Below are positions 10,159-20,072 of a stretch of 64,000 nt of DNA, piece by piece. The stretch covers positions 62,001-126,000 of the forward strand of contig NZ_AQXX01000133.1 of assembly GCF_000376785.1 (NCBI RefSeq). The letters are read 5' to 3'. The notes below the pieces were generated by a model that had not been told where the DNA came from, ran no database searches, and worked only from the letters and a program-made list of their open reading frames with translations. Position numbers and translations under genes: made by a program. Within the stretch, counting starts at the first letter, position 1, and every line of letters starts with the position of its first letter. The DNA is from Hahella ganghwensis DSM 17046. Lineage in GTDB: Bacteria > Pseudomonadota > Gammaproteobacteria > Pseudomonadales > Oleiphilaceae.

Positions 10159-10953
10159 ATGCAGCAATACCTCGACATGATGAGGTTTGTCCGAAATCAC
10201 GGAAACGTCAAAACTGATCGCACCGGTACCGGTACGCTAAGTACATTTGGTTATCAGATGCGCTTTGATCTGCAAAAAGGCTTTCCTTTGTTGACCACTA
10301 AAAAGCTGCACATTCGGTCTATTGTGTATGAGTTGCTGTGGTTTCTGAACGGGGATACCAATGTTCGTTATCTGCAGGAGAACGGGGTCTCGATATGGGA
10401 TGAATGGGCTGACGGCGAGGGTGATCTCGGACCGGTATACGGCTACCAGTGGCGTAGCTGGCCTGCCCCGGATGGTGGGCATGTGGATCAGATCACGAAC
10501 GTGCTGCAGCAGATTAGAAACAATCCGGATTCCAGGCGTCATCTGGTGGTTGCCTATAACCCTGCCTTTGTGGATCAGATGGCGCTCCCTCCTTGTCATG
10601 CCATGTTCCAATTCTATGTGGCGGATGGTCGTCTGTCTTGTCAGTTGTACCAGAGAAGTGCGGATATTTTTCTGGGGGTGCCGTTCAATATTGCCAGCTA
10701 TGCCCTGTTGACCCATATGTTTGCACAGCAATGTGATCTGGAAGTTGGTGATTTTGTGTGGACCGGTGGCGATGTGCATTTGTACCAGAATCACTTGGAG
10801 CAGGCCGACGAACAACTGTCCAGGGAGACCAGAGAGTTGCCTCGTCTGAAAATCAAGCGGAGGCCCGAAACTTTGTTTGATTACCAGTATGAGGATTTTG
10901 AAATCACCGGATATGATCCGCACCCTCATATCAAGGCGCCAGTAGCAGTATAA
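10159..10953 (+). CDS. thyA: thymidylate synthase
   Basis: ThyA methylates dUMP to dTMP using methylene-tetrahydrofolate, producing dihydrofolate. The 264 residues equal the E. coli enzyme exactly. The nucleophile is C146 in [10 protein letters not shown], and the dUMP-binding [18 protein letters not shown] and GDVHLYQNH motifs are intact. The folA product downstream regenerates tetrahydrofolate, so the pair forms a closed cycle within one operon (18-base gap). Confidence 0.97.
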   Translation: MQQYLDMMRFVRNHGNVKTDRTGTGTLSTFGYQMRFDLQKGFPLLTTKKLHIRSIVYELLWFLNGDTNVRYLQENGVSIWDEWADGEGDLGPVYGYQWRSWPAPDGGHVDQITNVLQQIRNNPDSRRHLVVAYNPAFVDQMALPPCHAMFQFYVADGRLSCQLYQRSADIFLGVPFNIASYALLTHMFAQQCDLEVGDFVWTGGDVHLYQNHLEQADEQLSRETRELPRLKIKRRPETLFDYQYEDFEITGYDPHPHIKAPVAV

Positions 10954-10971
10954 GCCGGAGATAAATATCTG

Positions 10972-11481
10972 ATGACCCTATCCAAGTCGATGGTTTTACC
11001 CAAACTTTCCCTGATTGTGGCACGGGCCCGTAATGGCGTGATTGGAGTAAATAACCAATTACCCTGGCGGCTACCCAATGACCTTCAATACTTTAAGCGC
11101 ATTACCATGGGTAAGCCGATTGTGATGGGGCGTAAAACCTATGACTCCATTGGCAGACCATTACCTGGAAGAAGCAATATCGTCGTGACCCGTAACCCGG
11201 ATTGGCGGGAAGAGGGTGTCATTGCTGTGCATTCGTTACAGCAGGCACTTGAAAAAGTCGGCGAGGCAGAAGAGGTTATGTTAATTGGGGGAGCTGAGTT
11301 ATACCGTCAGGGAATGGAGTACGCCTCAACCGTTTATTTGACTGAAGTGAAAGCGGAGCCAGAAGGCGATGCCTATTTTCCGGAGCTTTCCTCGGAGTGG
11401 CGGGAAGTTAGCCGGGAAAGCCATACAGCAGATGACAAAAATCAGTTCGACCACGATTTCATTGTGTTCGAGCGTCACTGA
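10972..11481 (+). CDS. folA: dihydrofolate reductase
   Basis: DHFR reduces dihydrofolate to tetrahydrofolate with NADPH. The 169-residue protein shows GVIGVNNQLPWRLPNDLQYF (substrate site with the acidic D in the PNDL stretch), GRKTYDSIG (NADPH site) and the IGGAELY motif. The ATG at 10972 is preceded by GGAG about 13 bases upstream. An internal ATG at 10990 (MVLPKLS) is a possible alternative start and would better match the usual family length of about 160. Last gene of lgt-thyA-folA. Confidence 0.95.
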   Translation: MTLSKSMVLPKLSLIVARARNGVIGVNNQLPWRLPNDLQYFKRITMGKPIVMGRKTYDSIGRPLPGRSNIVVTRNPDWREEGVIAVHSLQQALEKVGEAEEVMLIGGAELYRQGMEYASTVYLTEVKAEPEGDAYFPELSSEWREVSRESHTADDKNQFDHDFIVFERH

Positions 11482-11602
11482 TCAGTTCTGTCAAAAAATT
11501 GAAGCCGAATTGGCATTTTGATGTCATTTTTTTTACATGAATATCTCGGCTTAATTTGAAGTCTTTAACGTTCTGCTCTATTTTTTATCAAAAATTAAAA
11601 GT

Positions 11603-11619
11603 CTGGCTAGATTCTTGCT
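11603..11619 (+). promoter_or_regulatory. sigma-54 promoter of the PEP-CTERM gene
   Basis: CTGGCTAGATTCTTGCT matches the sigma-54 consensus (YTGGCACGrNNNTTGCW) with GG at 11605-11606 and GC at 11617-11618, exactly ten bases apart. The predicted start of transcription is near 11630, leaving about 22 bases of leader with a CGGGAG ribosome site before the ATG at 11652. Sigma-54 control by PrsK/PrsR is the known pattern for PEP-CTERM systems. No enhancer site was identified with confidence upstream. Confidence 0.75.
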
Positions 11620-11651
11620 TAATCTAGGCTGTTAAGCGGGAGACTTAAATT

Positions 11652-12422
11652 ATGAAAACCTTTAGCAAGCTATTGATGGTGGCGGGTTCACTCGTGGCAA
11701 TTCCTGCCATGGCAGCAACCCAAACCTGGAATTTGAATAGCGGTACACTCAACCATTCCTATAACGGTAATGTGATGACCGTTAACGGAGCAGATGGAAA
11801 CAGCCTGCAATTGTCTGGTTGGTCTGATACCGGTGGTTCCGGGGATTCCAACATCCAGAACGGAAAGTTGAGCTATAGCAGCAGCTATGGACTAATGTTG
11901 CAAAACCGTGATGAGGACAATTCAGTTCCTTCGCACTCAATTGATAACTACGGCGATGACTATGACATGGTGTTGCTGTCGTTTGAGGATGCGATCAACT
12001 TGGAAGGCTTCTCAATCGGATGGGCAACTGAACAATACAGTGGTGGCCAGGCTGATGTGACAATAGCTGCCTTTACTGGGGCTGGTGATTTCAGTTTCGC
12101 ATCCAGCGACACTTGGTCGAGCGTCTTTAATGATGGTTGGTCGACTGTTGCCCATTACGGCAACGTTAGCGACTATAGCTATCAAGCTGTTGACACTGAT
12201 CTGACCTCCAAATACTGGCTGATCGGTGCCTACAATCCGATATTTACTGGTGGTGACTCTCACAACGGACCTGGTGCAGGTTATAGAGATGGTATGAAGT
12301 TGGCGGCTGTGACCGGTTCCACGCATACCCCTCCAACCACAGTACCAGAGCCTGGAGCCTTGGCAATACTTGCCGCCGGTTTTGCTGGTTTGGTAGCCAG
12401 ACGGAAAAAAGCCAAAGCGTAA
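11652..12422 (+). CDS. PEP-CTERM exosortase-dependent surface protein
   Basis: The 256-residue protein has an N-terminal Sec signal (MKTFSKLL, hydrophobic core, cleavage near AMA-A at about residue 22). The C-terminal tripartite sorting signal has VPEP at 231-234, then a hydrophobic helix, then the basic tail ARRKKAKA. Exosortase would cut at the PEP motif. The middle is rich in Gly, Ser, Asn and Asp and has no catalytic motif I recognise. It resembles short XDP1-type exosortase-dependent proteins, which is a resemblance and not a proven assignment. It has its own sigma-54 promoter and terminator. The exosortase gene itself is not in the window. Confidence 0.88.
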   Translation: MKTFSKLLMVAGSLVAIPAMAATQTWNLNSGTLNHSYNGNVMTVNGADGNSLQLSGWSDTGGSGDSNIQNGKLSYSSSYGLMLQNRDEDNSVPSHSIDNYGDDYDMVLLSFEDAINLEGFSIGWATEQYSGGQADVTIAAFTGAGDFSFASSDTWSSVFNDGWSTVAHYGNVSDYSYQAVDTDLTSKYWLIGAYNPIFTGGDSHNGPGAGYRDGMKLAAVTGSTHTPPTTVPEPGALAILAAGFAGLVARRKKAKA

Positions 12423-12443
12423 TCATTGCTTTGGTTGACCTAT

Positions 12444-12472
12444 AAAAGGCGAAACGTTGTTTCGCCTTTTTT
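12444..12472 (+). terminator. rho-independent terminator after the PEP-CTERM gene
   Basis: An 11-base stem (AAAAGGCGAAA at 12444-12454, complement at 12460-12470) with a short loop runs into a T-rich end (TTTTTTG). This separates the PEP-CTERM transcript from the TPR gene that follows. Confidence 0.85.
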
Positions 12473-12562
12473 GTTGGCCTGATGAGTGAAATTGGTTTAC
12501 AAATACCAGTTTGACTTAATCTGTTGAATTCTTATTTTCTCGCCTGGACTTCAATATTCATT

Positions 12563-15367
12563 ATGCAGCACCTAAATACCCTGTCAGTTACGTTTACACT
12601 CCTGTTGGTTTTATTTTCACATGCTGTTGTCGCTGATGAAGTTGTCGATAACTATGAGCTGGCAACAAAAGCCTTCAATGAAAAAAAATCCAATGAAGCT
12701 TTTATCTATCTCAAGAATGCCCTGCAGAAAAATCCCGATCACCTGCCATCGAAAATACTTTTGAGCAAGGTATACCTGGACGCGGGGAACATGGAGGCTG
12801 CTGAATTGGAGTTGAATGATGCACTTGGGCTTGGGGCTGATATAAATCTCCTGTTGCCGATGCTCGGGAGTGCTCTGGTATTGCAGGAGAAAGCTGATGA
12901 TGTGCTGAATCTGGAGAAATTCAACTCCCGGTTAACAAAGCCTAATCAGTTTGAGTTGGCTCTGTTGAAGGGGCAAGCATACCTGATCAAGGAAGATGAA
13001 ACGCTGGCCCAAATGCAATTTGAGCAGGCGCTTAAAATACTGCCGAACAGTATTCGCGGTATGAATACCCTCGCTACACTTTATTTGAAGATTGGTTGGC
13101 TCGACAAAGCTGACCTGATGATCAAGCAGTCCCTCGATATTGACAGCGATAATGAAAAAACACTGGTGCTGAGCGGCGACCTGGCCGCACGTCAGGGTAA
13201 CCTTGAAGCCGCATTGGATAGTTATCTGGCGGCATTTGACCAGGATAATGATGATCCCAGGATTCTTCGCAGTCTGGTGTCGATTTACCTCAAAATGAAC
13301 AATCGTGAGGAAGTCAAACGCTACATCAACCTGATACTGACTCAGTCGCCAAACGATCCGGCCGCTACATTAATCAATGCCTGGCTGTTAATTGAAGACA
13401 ATGACTATGATGTCGCCCAACAATCTCTGGCGGATCTGACGGCGCAATTGTCTTTACTGGATGATCCTGAACTGGCTCAGGATGCGTCGCTTCTGTTTAT
13501 TCAGGGAGCTTCGGAATTCATTCAGGGAAATCTGGAAAAAGCCAAGAAGCAGCTTGAACTGTATTTATCCCGTGAGCCTTCGAATCTGGCCGCATTGCGC
13601 ATGCTGACAGAAGTTTATGTGAAAAGCGGTAATGCCCGTAAAGCAAGAGAGCTACTGGAGAGCAGACGTCATGACATTGTGGCTGATGCAGGTCTTCAGT
13701 TCCGTCTAGTGCAGCTTTATATCAATGAAGGGAAAATGCTGTCGGCAGACCAACTGCTGGACACATTGGAAGCCAGATATCCTAACAGCTCTTTTATCAT
13801 CTATCTGAAAGCGTTGATAGAGAAGGGGCGCAAACGCCCTCAACAGGCGCTGGATTTGCTCAATTCGGTGACGTTCAAAGAGGCTGAGCCACTCTCTTTT
13901 GCATTGCTTCGCGGTGAATTGCTGATGCAGTTGAACCGACTTGATGAAGCCAGAGCCATTGCAGACGATTTTGTCGAGAGACAGGCTGAGCGGATTGATG
14001 TTCTGAATTACATTGCCGCGGTTTATCTCAGGTCAGAGCAGGTGGATACTGCAATGACTTTCATTGAAAAGGTGCTGGCAAAAGACAGCGCAGATCTGAA
14101 TGCTTTGTTTAACAAAGCTATTGCTTTGAAGTCCAAAGGGCAGACTGAAGAGGCCCAGAAGCTCCTCAGCAGTATTCTTGAGATAAATGATCAGCACACA
14201 CCTTCCTATCTGCTGCTGGCGCGTATCGAAATGCAGGAAGGAAAGCTGGAAAATGCTCTCAGTCGCGCCAATAAAGTTCTGGTCTATAACGCTGCCAATC
14301 CACAAGCGCTGGAAACCAAACTGGCGATCTATAAGCAGCAGCAAAATTGGGTGGAGGCGCTGGAGACTGTCCGACAACTCAATAAGCTGGACAGGTTGAA
14401 TACATCCTATCTGGTGGAGTTGGTCAATGTTCTGACCAGATTGGGACGGCAGAGTGAAACAGAACGCTATTTCAAGATTCTTCAAAGTATCTGGAGCGAA
14501 GATGCGGATAATCTTGGATACCTTGCCAGGCTACAGATGTCTGCAGGACAACCTGATGCGGCACTTGAGAGTATGGAAAAAGCTGTGCAACTGGCTCCAA
14601 AGTCTCTGGAAATGCAACTGGGACTCTCCCGTCTACACTTTTCAATTGGTCAACTGGATAAGGCTGAGGAAATGGCAGACAGGATGGAGAGCCAGTTCGG
14701 CCGACAGACAGAGGTGATTGTGCTGAAAGGCGATCTGGCTCAGGCACGTGGAAGTCTTGAAAGTGCCAGAGCTGCTTATTATGAGGCTTTGAAAAGTTCG
14801 CCTGACAGCCCGCCGATTCTGTTCAACCTATATCAACTGACCCTCAGTAATGTGGGAGAAGAGCAGTTTGCTTCCATGATGGAAAGCAAAGTCAATTCAG
14901 ACGGCGCTTTGCCCTGGATGAGGAAGCTGCTGGCAGATAGTTACCTTAACCGCGGGATGTTGGAAGAAGCCCGGAAGCATTACGAAAAGCTGAGGGCTGT
15001 TCCTGGTTTGGAGAATGATCCGGCGATACTGAACAACCTGGCTAATATTTATGCGGACTCTGATTTGGCCAAGGCCCTGGATATGGCACTTAAAGGGCTT
15101 GATCAAGATGCCAAAAATCCGGCTTTGCTGGATACAGTAGGCTGGATTCTGGCTCGTCAGGAAAAATACAAGGAAGCCTTGCCCTATCTGCGGAATGCCT
15201 ACAGCGTTGACGCAAGCAGTGGTGAAATCAGGTATCACCTAGGCTACACATTATTGAAGCTGGATCGTTCCAGAGAAGCATTGGTTGAGCTTGAAGCTGC
15301 CGTGGCAGCAGGAGACTCCTATGCTGACTATGCCGAGGCCAAGGCTTTGCTGGAATCGCAGAAGTAG
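12563..15367 (+). CDS. prsT: PrsT-type TPR-repeat protein of the PEP-CTERM system
   Basis: The protein has about 934 residues, with a signal peptide followed by an almost unbroken array of tetratricopeptide repeats (from about residue 30 to the end). The opening ALQKNPDHLPSKILLSKVY and ALGLGAD blocks fit the PEP-CTERM system TPR family known as PrsT. Known PrsT proteins are usually lipoproteins. Here the signal ends AVVADE without a lipobox Cys, so it is probably periplasmic. The ATG at 12563 is preferred because it puts the signal at the N-terminus. A TTG at 12524 would extend it by 13 residues. Neither has a clear ribosome site. Adjacency to the PEP-CTERM gene supports the role in exopolysaccharide/surface-protein export. 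Confidence 0.8.
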   Translation: MQHLNTLSVTFTLLLVLFSHAVVADEVVDNYELATKAFNEKKSNEAFIYLKNALQKNPDHLPSKILLSKVYLDAGNMEAAELELNDALGLGADINLLLPMLGSALVLQEKADDVLNLEKFNSRLTKPNQFELALLKGQAYLIKEDETLAQMQFEQALKILPNSIRGMNTLATLYLKIGWLDKADLMIKQSLDIDSDNEKTLVLSGDLAARQGNLEAALDSYLAAFDQDNDDPRILRSLVSIYLKMNNREEVKRYINLILTQSPNDPAATLINAWLLIEDNDYDVAQQSLADLTAQLSLLDDPELAQDASLLFIQGASEFIQGNLEKAKKQLELYLSREPSNLAALRMLTEVYVKSGNARKARELLESRRHDIVADAGLQFRLVQLYINEGKMLSADQLLDTLEARYPNSSFIIYLKALIEKGRKRPQQALDLLNSVTFKEAEPLSFALLRGELLMQLNRLDEARAIADDFVERQAERIDVLNYIAAVYLRSEQVDTAMTFIEKVLAKDSADLNALFNKAIALKSKGQTEEAQKLLSSILEINDQHTPSYLLLARIEMQEGKLENALSRANKVLVYNAANPQALETKLAIYKQQQNWVEALETVRQLNKLDRLNTSYLVELVNVLTRLGRQSETERYFKILQSIWSEDADNLGYLARLQMSAGQPDAALESMEKAVQLAPKSLEMQLGLSRLHFSIGQLDKAEEMADRMESQFGRQTEVIVLKGDLAQARGSLESARAAYYEALKSSPDSPPILFNLYQLTLSNVGEEQFASMMESKVNSDGALPWMRKLLADSYLNRGMLEEARKHYEKLRAVPGLENDPAILNNLANIYADSDLAKALDMALKGLDQDAKNPALLDTVGWILARQEKYKEALPYLRNAYSVDASSGEIRYHLGYTLLKLDRSREALVELEAAVAAGDSYADYAEAKALLESQK

Positions 15368-15382
15368 TCACAGGGATGTAGT

Positions 15383-15407
15383 CCTGTCCCGGAATTTCCG
15401 GGACAGG
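15383..15407. terminator. hairpin between convergent prsT and ilvD
   Basis: CCTGTCCCGGAA at 15383-15394 pairs with its complement at 15396-15407, a GC-rich stem between two converging genes. It lacks a long T-run on either side, so it is a likely but weak bidirectional terminator. Confidence 0.55.
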
Positions 15408-15417
15408 AGTTTAACGA

Positions 15418-17259
15418 TTAGAGCAGAGATTTATCTCTGACAGCACCTTTGTCGGCAGAAGTGGCCAGCAGTGCGTAGGCTTTCAGTGCGGTGGTGACTT
15501 TGCGCGGGCGCTGTTTGGCAGGCTTCCAGGCACTATCGCCTTTTGCGTTCATCGCGTTCCGGCGCTGTTCCAGTTCCTCGGCACTTAACTCTACGTTAAT
15601 AGAGCGGTTGGGAATGTCGATCAAGATTGTATCCCCTTCCTCTATTAAGCCAATGGCGCCGCCAGCTGCCGCTTCTGGCGAGCAATGCCCAATAGACAGG
15701 CCTGAGGTGCCGCCGGAGAAACGGCCATCTGTCAGGAGTGCACAGGCTTTACCCAATCCTTTGGATTTGAGATAGCTGGTAGGGTAGAGCATTTCCTGCA
15801 TACCTGGGCCGCCTTTGGGACCCTCATAGCGGATGATGACCACATCTCCTTCTTTCACTTCGTCCCCCAGGATACCTTTAACGGCATCGTCCTGGCTTTC
15901 GAAGATTTTGGCACTTCCCTTGAAAACCAGGATGCTGTCGTCCACACCGGCGGTTTTTACGATACAGCCGTCTTCGGCGATATTGCCGTAAAGGACGGCC
16001 AGCCCACCTTCCTTGCTGTAAGCGTGCTCGTCATTGCGGATACAGCCATTTTCCCGGTCAAGGTCCAGTGCTGGCCAGCGAGTCGACTGACTGAAAGCGG
16101 TTTGGGTCGGGATGCCGGCGGGGCCAGCTTTATAGAAAGTGCGGACTTTTTCGTCTTCTGTACGCACGATATCCCACTGGTTGATCGCATCCAGAAGCGT
16201 TTTGCTGTGAACTGTGGGAACATCCGTATGGATCAGTCCTGCGCGTTCCAGTTCCCCCAGAATGCCCATAATGCCACCGGCTCTGTGAACGTCCTCAATA
16301 TGGTATAGAGGCGTGTTCGGAGCGACTTTGCAGAACTGGCCGACTTTACGGGACAGTTGGTCGATATGGGTCATGCTGAAATCCACTTCAGCTTCCTGGG
16401 CTGCAGCCAGCAGGTGCAGGATAGTGTTAGTGGAACCACCCATGGCGATATCCATGGTCATCGCATTCTCAAAAGACTTAAAGCTGGCGATTGAGCGGGG
16501 CAATACCGATTCGTCATTTTCTTCATAGTATTGACGTGTGATCCCGACAATGCGGCGCGCAGCCTCCAGAAACAGCTCTTCGCGGTCCGCATGAGTTGCC
16601 AGCATTGTGCCGTTGCCAGGCAGTGAAAGCCCGATGGCTTCGGTCAGGCAGTTCATGGAGTTGGCCGTGAACATGCCGGAGCATGAGCCGCAGGTCGGGC
16701 AGGCTGATCGCTCATACTCTTCCGCCAGCTCGTCAGAGGCGTTGGAATCGGCGGCAATGACCATGGCATCCACCAGGTCGAGCTTATGTTCTGCCAGCTT
16801 GGTCTTGCCGGCTTCCATTGGTCCCCCGGAAACGAAGATGGTAGGGATATTCAATCTCAGGGCGGCCATCAACATCCCTGGCGTAATCTTGTCACAGTTG
16901 GAGATGCATACCAGGGCATCTGCACAGTGAGCGTTGGCCATATATTCGACGGAATCAGCAATGATTTCTCGAGACGGTAGGCTGTAAAGCATGCCGTCAT
17001 GGCCCATGGCAATACCGTCGTCTACGGCAATGGTATTGAACTCTTTGGCGACGGCTCCCGCCGCCTCAATTTCCCGGCAAACCAGTTGCCCAAGGTCTTT
17101 CAGGTGTACGTGACCAGGTACAAATTGGGTGAAGGAATTGGCGACAGCAATAATGGGCTTGTCAAAATCCTCGGATTTCATCCCGGTGGCCCGCCATAAA
17201 GCTCGGGCTCCGGCCATATTGCGGCCTTGTGTAGTTGTCGCTGAACGATAGGTCGGCAT
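15418..17259 (-). CDS. ilvD: dihydroxy-acid dehydratase
   Basis: IlvD dehydrates dihydroxy-isovalerate and dihydroxy-methylvalerate in valine and isoleucine synthesis using an iron-sulfur cluster. At 613 residues it matches E. coli (616). The cluster cysteines lie in [11 protein letters not shown] and in [19 protein letters not shown], and the C-terminal [10 protein letters not shown] motif is present. The ATG at 17259 ([14 protein letters not shown]) has GGAG upstream. It is transcribed alone toward the prsT end. No attenuator or leader peptide was evident in the upstream gap. Confidence 0.97.
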   Translation of the reverse strand: MPTYRSATTTQGRNMAGARALWRATGMKSEDFDKPIIAVANSFTQFVPGHVHLKDLGQLVCREIEAAGAVAKEFNTIAVDDGIAMGHDGMLYSLPSREIIADSVEYMANAHCADALVCISNCDKITPGMLMAALRLNIPTIFVSGGPMEAGKTKLAEHKLDLVDAMVIAADSNASDELAEEYERSACPTCGSCSGMFTANSMNCLTEAIGLSLPGNGTMLATHADREELFLEAARRIVGITRQYYEENDESVLPRSIASFKSFENAMTMDIAMGGSTNTILHLLAAAQEAEVDFSMTHIDQLSRKVGQFCKVAPNTPLYHIEDVHRAGGIMGILGELERAGLIHTDVPTVHSKTLLDAINQWDIVRTEDEKVRTFYKAGPAGIPTQTAFSQSTRWPALDLDRENGCIRNDEHAYSKEGGLAVLYGNIAEDGCIVKTAGVDDSILVFKGSAKIFESQDDAVKGILGDEVKEGDVVIIRYEGPKGGPGMQEMLYPTSYLKSKGLGKACALLTDGRFSGGTSGLSIGHCSPEAAAGGAIGLIEEGDTILIDIPNRSINVELSAEELEQRRNAMNAKGDSAWKPAKQRPRKVTTALKAYALLATSADKGAVRDKSLL

Positions 17260-17684
17260 GTCGTGCTCCGTACATCCTGATTTTTAATGAGACCAGACGT
17301 GAAAGAATAGCATTAATAGATTGGCCTATAAATGCTTTGAAGCGGCGCTATCTGGCTCAAAAGGGCTAAGCTTGGGGCTGCTGAGTGTCTGGTTGAATTT
17401 CTGTTTTTTTACTGAGGTGGCATTCGCTGATTAGACATAGTAAGTTATTTTTCATGGAAGCGCTCTGGAAGTTGCGTCCCAGAAACGGTTTAGGCCGACT
17501 TCAGTGGTGTTTGTCAGTGCTGCTGTGAAGCTTTGAGTGGTGTCACTGAAAAATGTTTGTTGGTGTACCAGATTGTCTGGCGGACGCAAGAGTAAAATCT
17601 TTGCTATAAACAATGTAATGAGTTGCACCGGTAAGACCTTAGCATAGACCGGATTCGACAATAAACGAGAGAGACGGAATCCTG
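17260..17684. other. 425-base divergent gap, ilvD / HDOD gene
   Basis: This gap separates two divergent genes and must hold both promoters. I see TATAAA at 17605-17610 on the plus strand without a convincing -35. I see no RNA gene, no leader peptide rich in branched amino acids and no strong hairpin. Nothing else can be supported here. Confidence 0.5.
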
Positions 17685-18932
17685 ATGGACGACATCAAAC
17701 ATAATCTGGACGCGCTTAAACATTTTAATCTCCTGGAAAAACTGGCAGATGAGCAGCTCGTGGTACTGGCCTCCCGAGCTGACTGCCGTGAGTACCGAAA
17801 AGGTCAGGTGATACTCGAGCATGGCAGTCAGGACAGCTCTGATTATTATCTGCTCGAAGGTGAAGTAAAGCTTGAGGCCAAAGATGGACGCAGTGTTCAG
17901 GTTGTTGCCGGCTCTGACAGGTCCAGACAGCCGATCGCACATCTGCAGCCCCGCCAGTACAAAGTGACGGCGTTGAAGGCGTCAACCATGCTGATTGTTG
18001 ATCAGCCAACGCTGACTCAAATGCTGAAAAATGCGCCTCAAGAGTTTTCCATGGGGGAAGCAGAATCAGCGTCGGAACACGCTGACAATCCAGCCTATGC
18101 GATCGTTTCATCCTTTTATCAGGATCTGAATGCCCACAGGCTCAGTCTGCCAAGCCTGCCTGATCTGGCCATGCGCATTCGTACGATGACTGAGCAGAAT
18201 GACTGCAATATTGTGGATGTAGCAAAAGCTATCATGCGGGATCCATCCATTACCGCGAAACTGATCCATGCTGCCAACAGCCCGCTGTACCGTGGGTTCA
18301 AGGAAATTGAGAGCTGCGAAGATGCCGTAGTGCGGCTGGGATTGGATGCTACGCGGCAACTGATTACGATTTTTACACTGCGGGAACTGTTCAAGAGTAA
18401 GTACGAACTCCTGCAGAAGAAAATGTCGGCATTGTGGCAACACTCCATGGAAGTCGGCAGTATTGCCTTTGTACTTGCGCGCATGACGCCTGGCTTGAAA
18501 CCCGAACAGGCCATGCTTGCTGGAATCCTGCATGATATAGGCGTGGTGCCGGTGATTCGGTATGCCGAGGAGCATCCGGTTCTCAGGTCCCATCAGGACA
18601 TGCTGGATGCCATCATCCCAGAGGTGCGAGGTGAAATCGGCTGCGCTCTGTTGGAGAACTGGAGTTTTCCGTCAGTGTTTGTCGAGGCTGCGCGCGAAGC
18701 TGAAAATTATTCCTATGATTCCGGTAAGGAGACCGCGAGTTATGCCGATATTGTCATCGTGGCCCAGGTACATGCTTTTATTGGCAAGCCTGAGCACGCT
18801 TCAATACCGCAGATGGAACATATACCGGCCTTTCATAAATTGGCTCTCGGTGAATTATCTCCCCAGAGAAGCCTTCAGGTGATGCAGATGGCCAAGGAAG
18901 AGATTGAAGGGATGCAGGCGGTGTTGCGCTAG
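17685..18932 (+). CDS. cyclic-nucleotide-binding-like plus HDOD domain protein
   Basis: The 415-residue protein has an N-terminal CAP_ED/cNMP-binding-like beta barrel (about residues 15-110; GQVILEHGSQDSSDYYLLEGEV is its typical core) followed by an HDOD domain (about 140-340; LPSLPDLAMRI, then DPSITAKLIHAANSP). A HD pair occurs in AGILHDIGV. HDOD proteins serve as non-catalytic signalling scaffolds in motility, biofilm and stress control. The cNMP pocket lacks a clear phosphate-binding RxA arginine motif that I can point to, so ligand binding is uncertain. It is monocistronic and followed by the convergent channel gene. Confidence 0.87.
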   Translation: MDDIKHNLDALKHFNLLEKLADEQLVVLASRADCREYRKGQVILEHGSQDSSDYYLLEGEVKLEAKDGRSVQVVAGSDRSRQPIAHLQPRQYKVTALKASTMLIVDQPTLTQMLKNAPQEFSMGEAESASEHADNPAYAIVSSFYQDLNAHRLSLPSLPDLAMRIRTMTEQNDCNIVDVAKAIMRDPSITAKLIHAANSPLYRGFKEIESCEDAVVRLGLDATRQLITIFTLRELFKSKYELLQKKMSALWQHSMEVGSIAFVLARMTPGLKPEQAMLAGILHDIGVVPVIRYAEEHPVLRSHQDMLDAIIPEVRGEIGCALLENWSFPSVFVEAAREAENYSYDSGKETASYADIVIVAQVHAFIGKPEHASIPQMEHIPAFHKLALGELSPQRSLQVMQMAKEEIEGMQAVLR

Positions 18933-18984
18933 TGAAAGTCTCGCCGCCTGACCAGATATCATAGTGGGTGGGGTAAAGCTTGCT

Positions 18985-19824
18985 TCAGTCCTTGCTTTTC
19001 TTGGAGGTGGTGCTGGTATTTGATGTCGACTTTGAGTCGGAACCCGCCAAACTCTCAAGTAATGCGCGCATTTCTGCCAGTTCTGATTCCAGTCGATTAA
19101 CTTTACGCAGTATCTCGTTTTCCTTTCGGCGCAGTTGGCTTTCATCTTCGCTGAGGAAAAAGGCGGCAAAGCTGGCGGTCAGGGCGGAAATCATTCCCAG
19201 TCCCATGACAATCAGCACAGAGGCGAATAGCCTGCCAGCCGTGCTTTCCGGCACGATATCGCCATAGCCCACTGTTGTCATTGTCACCAGTGCCCACCAG
19301 ATGCCATCCATCGGGTTAGAAATACCTGGTTCTATGCCCGCGATGATAAATCCAGCCATGATGATTATGACAAACCCCAGAGCCAGGGTCGTGCCCAGAT
19401 TGTGACGTGACAGTAGTTTACGGGTGGTCTTTGAAATCTGTAGGAACAGGCCCAGCATTGCCAGGATTCGCAGGGTTCTTAGAGCACCGGTAAATGGGAA
19501 GTACCACCAGATCAGAGGAAAGCCGAAAAAGATAATGACGAGGTTGATCCAGTTACGTTTGAGATAGGTCATCTTCTTGTCGACAAGAGTGGTGAGGATC
19601 AGCGTTTCTGCCAGGAAGAACAGCCACACGATCCAGTCCGTCACACCGATAACGGCCTCAGTCAGGTGGTGTCCGGCCTCCAGGTACCAGGAAACGATAA
19701 TCCAGAGCGCCAATAGAATCATTGGCCATTCCAGATAACCGGCCCAACGTTTTGCCTTTGCATTTTCTCGGTTGTCTACGCCGGCCAATCCGAAAATGTG
19801 GCTGATATTGTCTTGGTTGGGCAT
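18985..19824 (-). CDS. voltage-gated-type potassium channel
   Basis: The 279-residue protein has six hydrophobic segments and the K+ selectivity filter TVGYGD at residues 184-189, preceded by the pore helix GIWWALVTMT. Segment four (GALRTLRILAML and beyond, about 113-138) carries spaced arginines like a voltage sensor. A C-terminal coiled coil (about 225-262; rich in Leu, Glu, Arg) probably supports tetramer assembly. It would be a homotetramer in the inner membrane. Gene symbol is left empty because several KcsA/Kch/KvAP types fit. Confidence 0.92.
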   Translation of the reverse strand: MPNQDNISHIFGLAGVDNRENAKAKRWAGYLEWPMILLALWIIVSWYLEAGHHLTEAVIGVTDWIVWLFFLAETLILTTLVDKKMTYLKRNWINLVIIFFGFPLIWWYFPFTGALRTLRILAMLGLFLQISKTTRKLLSRHNLGTTLALGFVIIIMAGFIIAGIEPGISNPMDGIWWALVTMTTVGYGDIVPESTAGRLFASVLIVMGLGMISALTASFAAFFLSEDESQLRRKENEILRKVNRLESELAEMRALLESLAGSDSKSTSNTSTTSKKSKD

Positions 19825-20019
19825 GAAAATTCGTCCAGATTTTCTGTCTACGCTGACATACGCCGCTTAGGCGTTTCTGGTCAGCTTGCGGTTAATAATC
19901 CAACGCCAGCCAGAGATGAACTGAAGGCGTAACACATTTGCTTTCCTTAACAAGCAGTGACTAATATCAGAATAGTCTTTTGTCGACGTGCAGAAGCCGC
20001 GACAAAGTATAAAGGATTT

Positions 20020-20037
20020 TTACCCGCTGTCGGGTAA
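20020..20037 (+). repeat. 7-bp hairpin in the leader of the LON-domain gene
   Basis: TTACCCG at 20020-20026 pairs with CGGGTAA at 20031-20037 around a 4-base loop, 36 bases before the ATG at 20073. It may affect leader stability. No T-run follows. Confidence 0.35.
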
Positions 20038-20072
20038 ATGTCTGGAATGTCGTCTAGCATAAGGACCAGACC

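Noticed and set aside
10237-10929. Long minus-strand open frame opposite thyA
   Set aside because: It is fully inside thyA, whose protein matches family length and active-site residues exactly, so the opposite frame is a codon-bias shadow.
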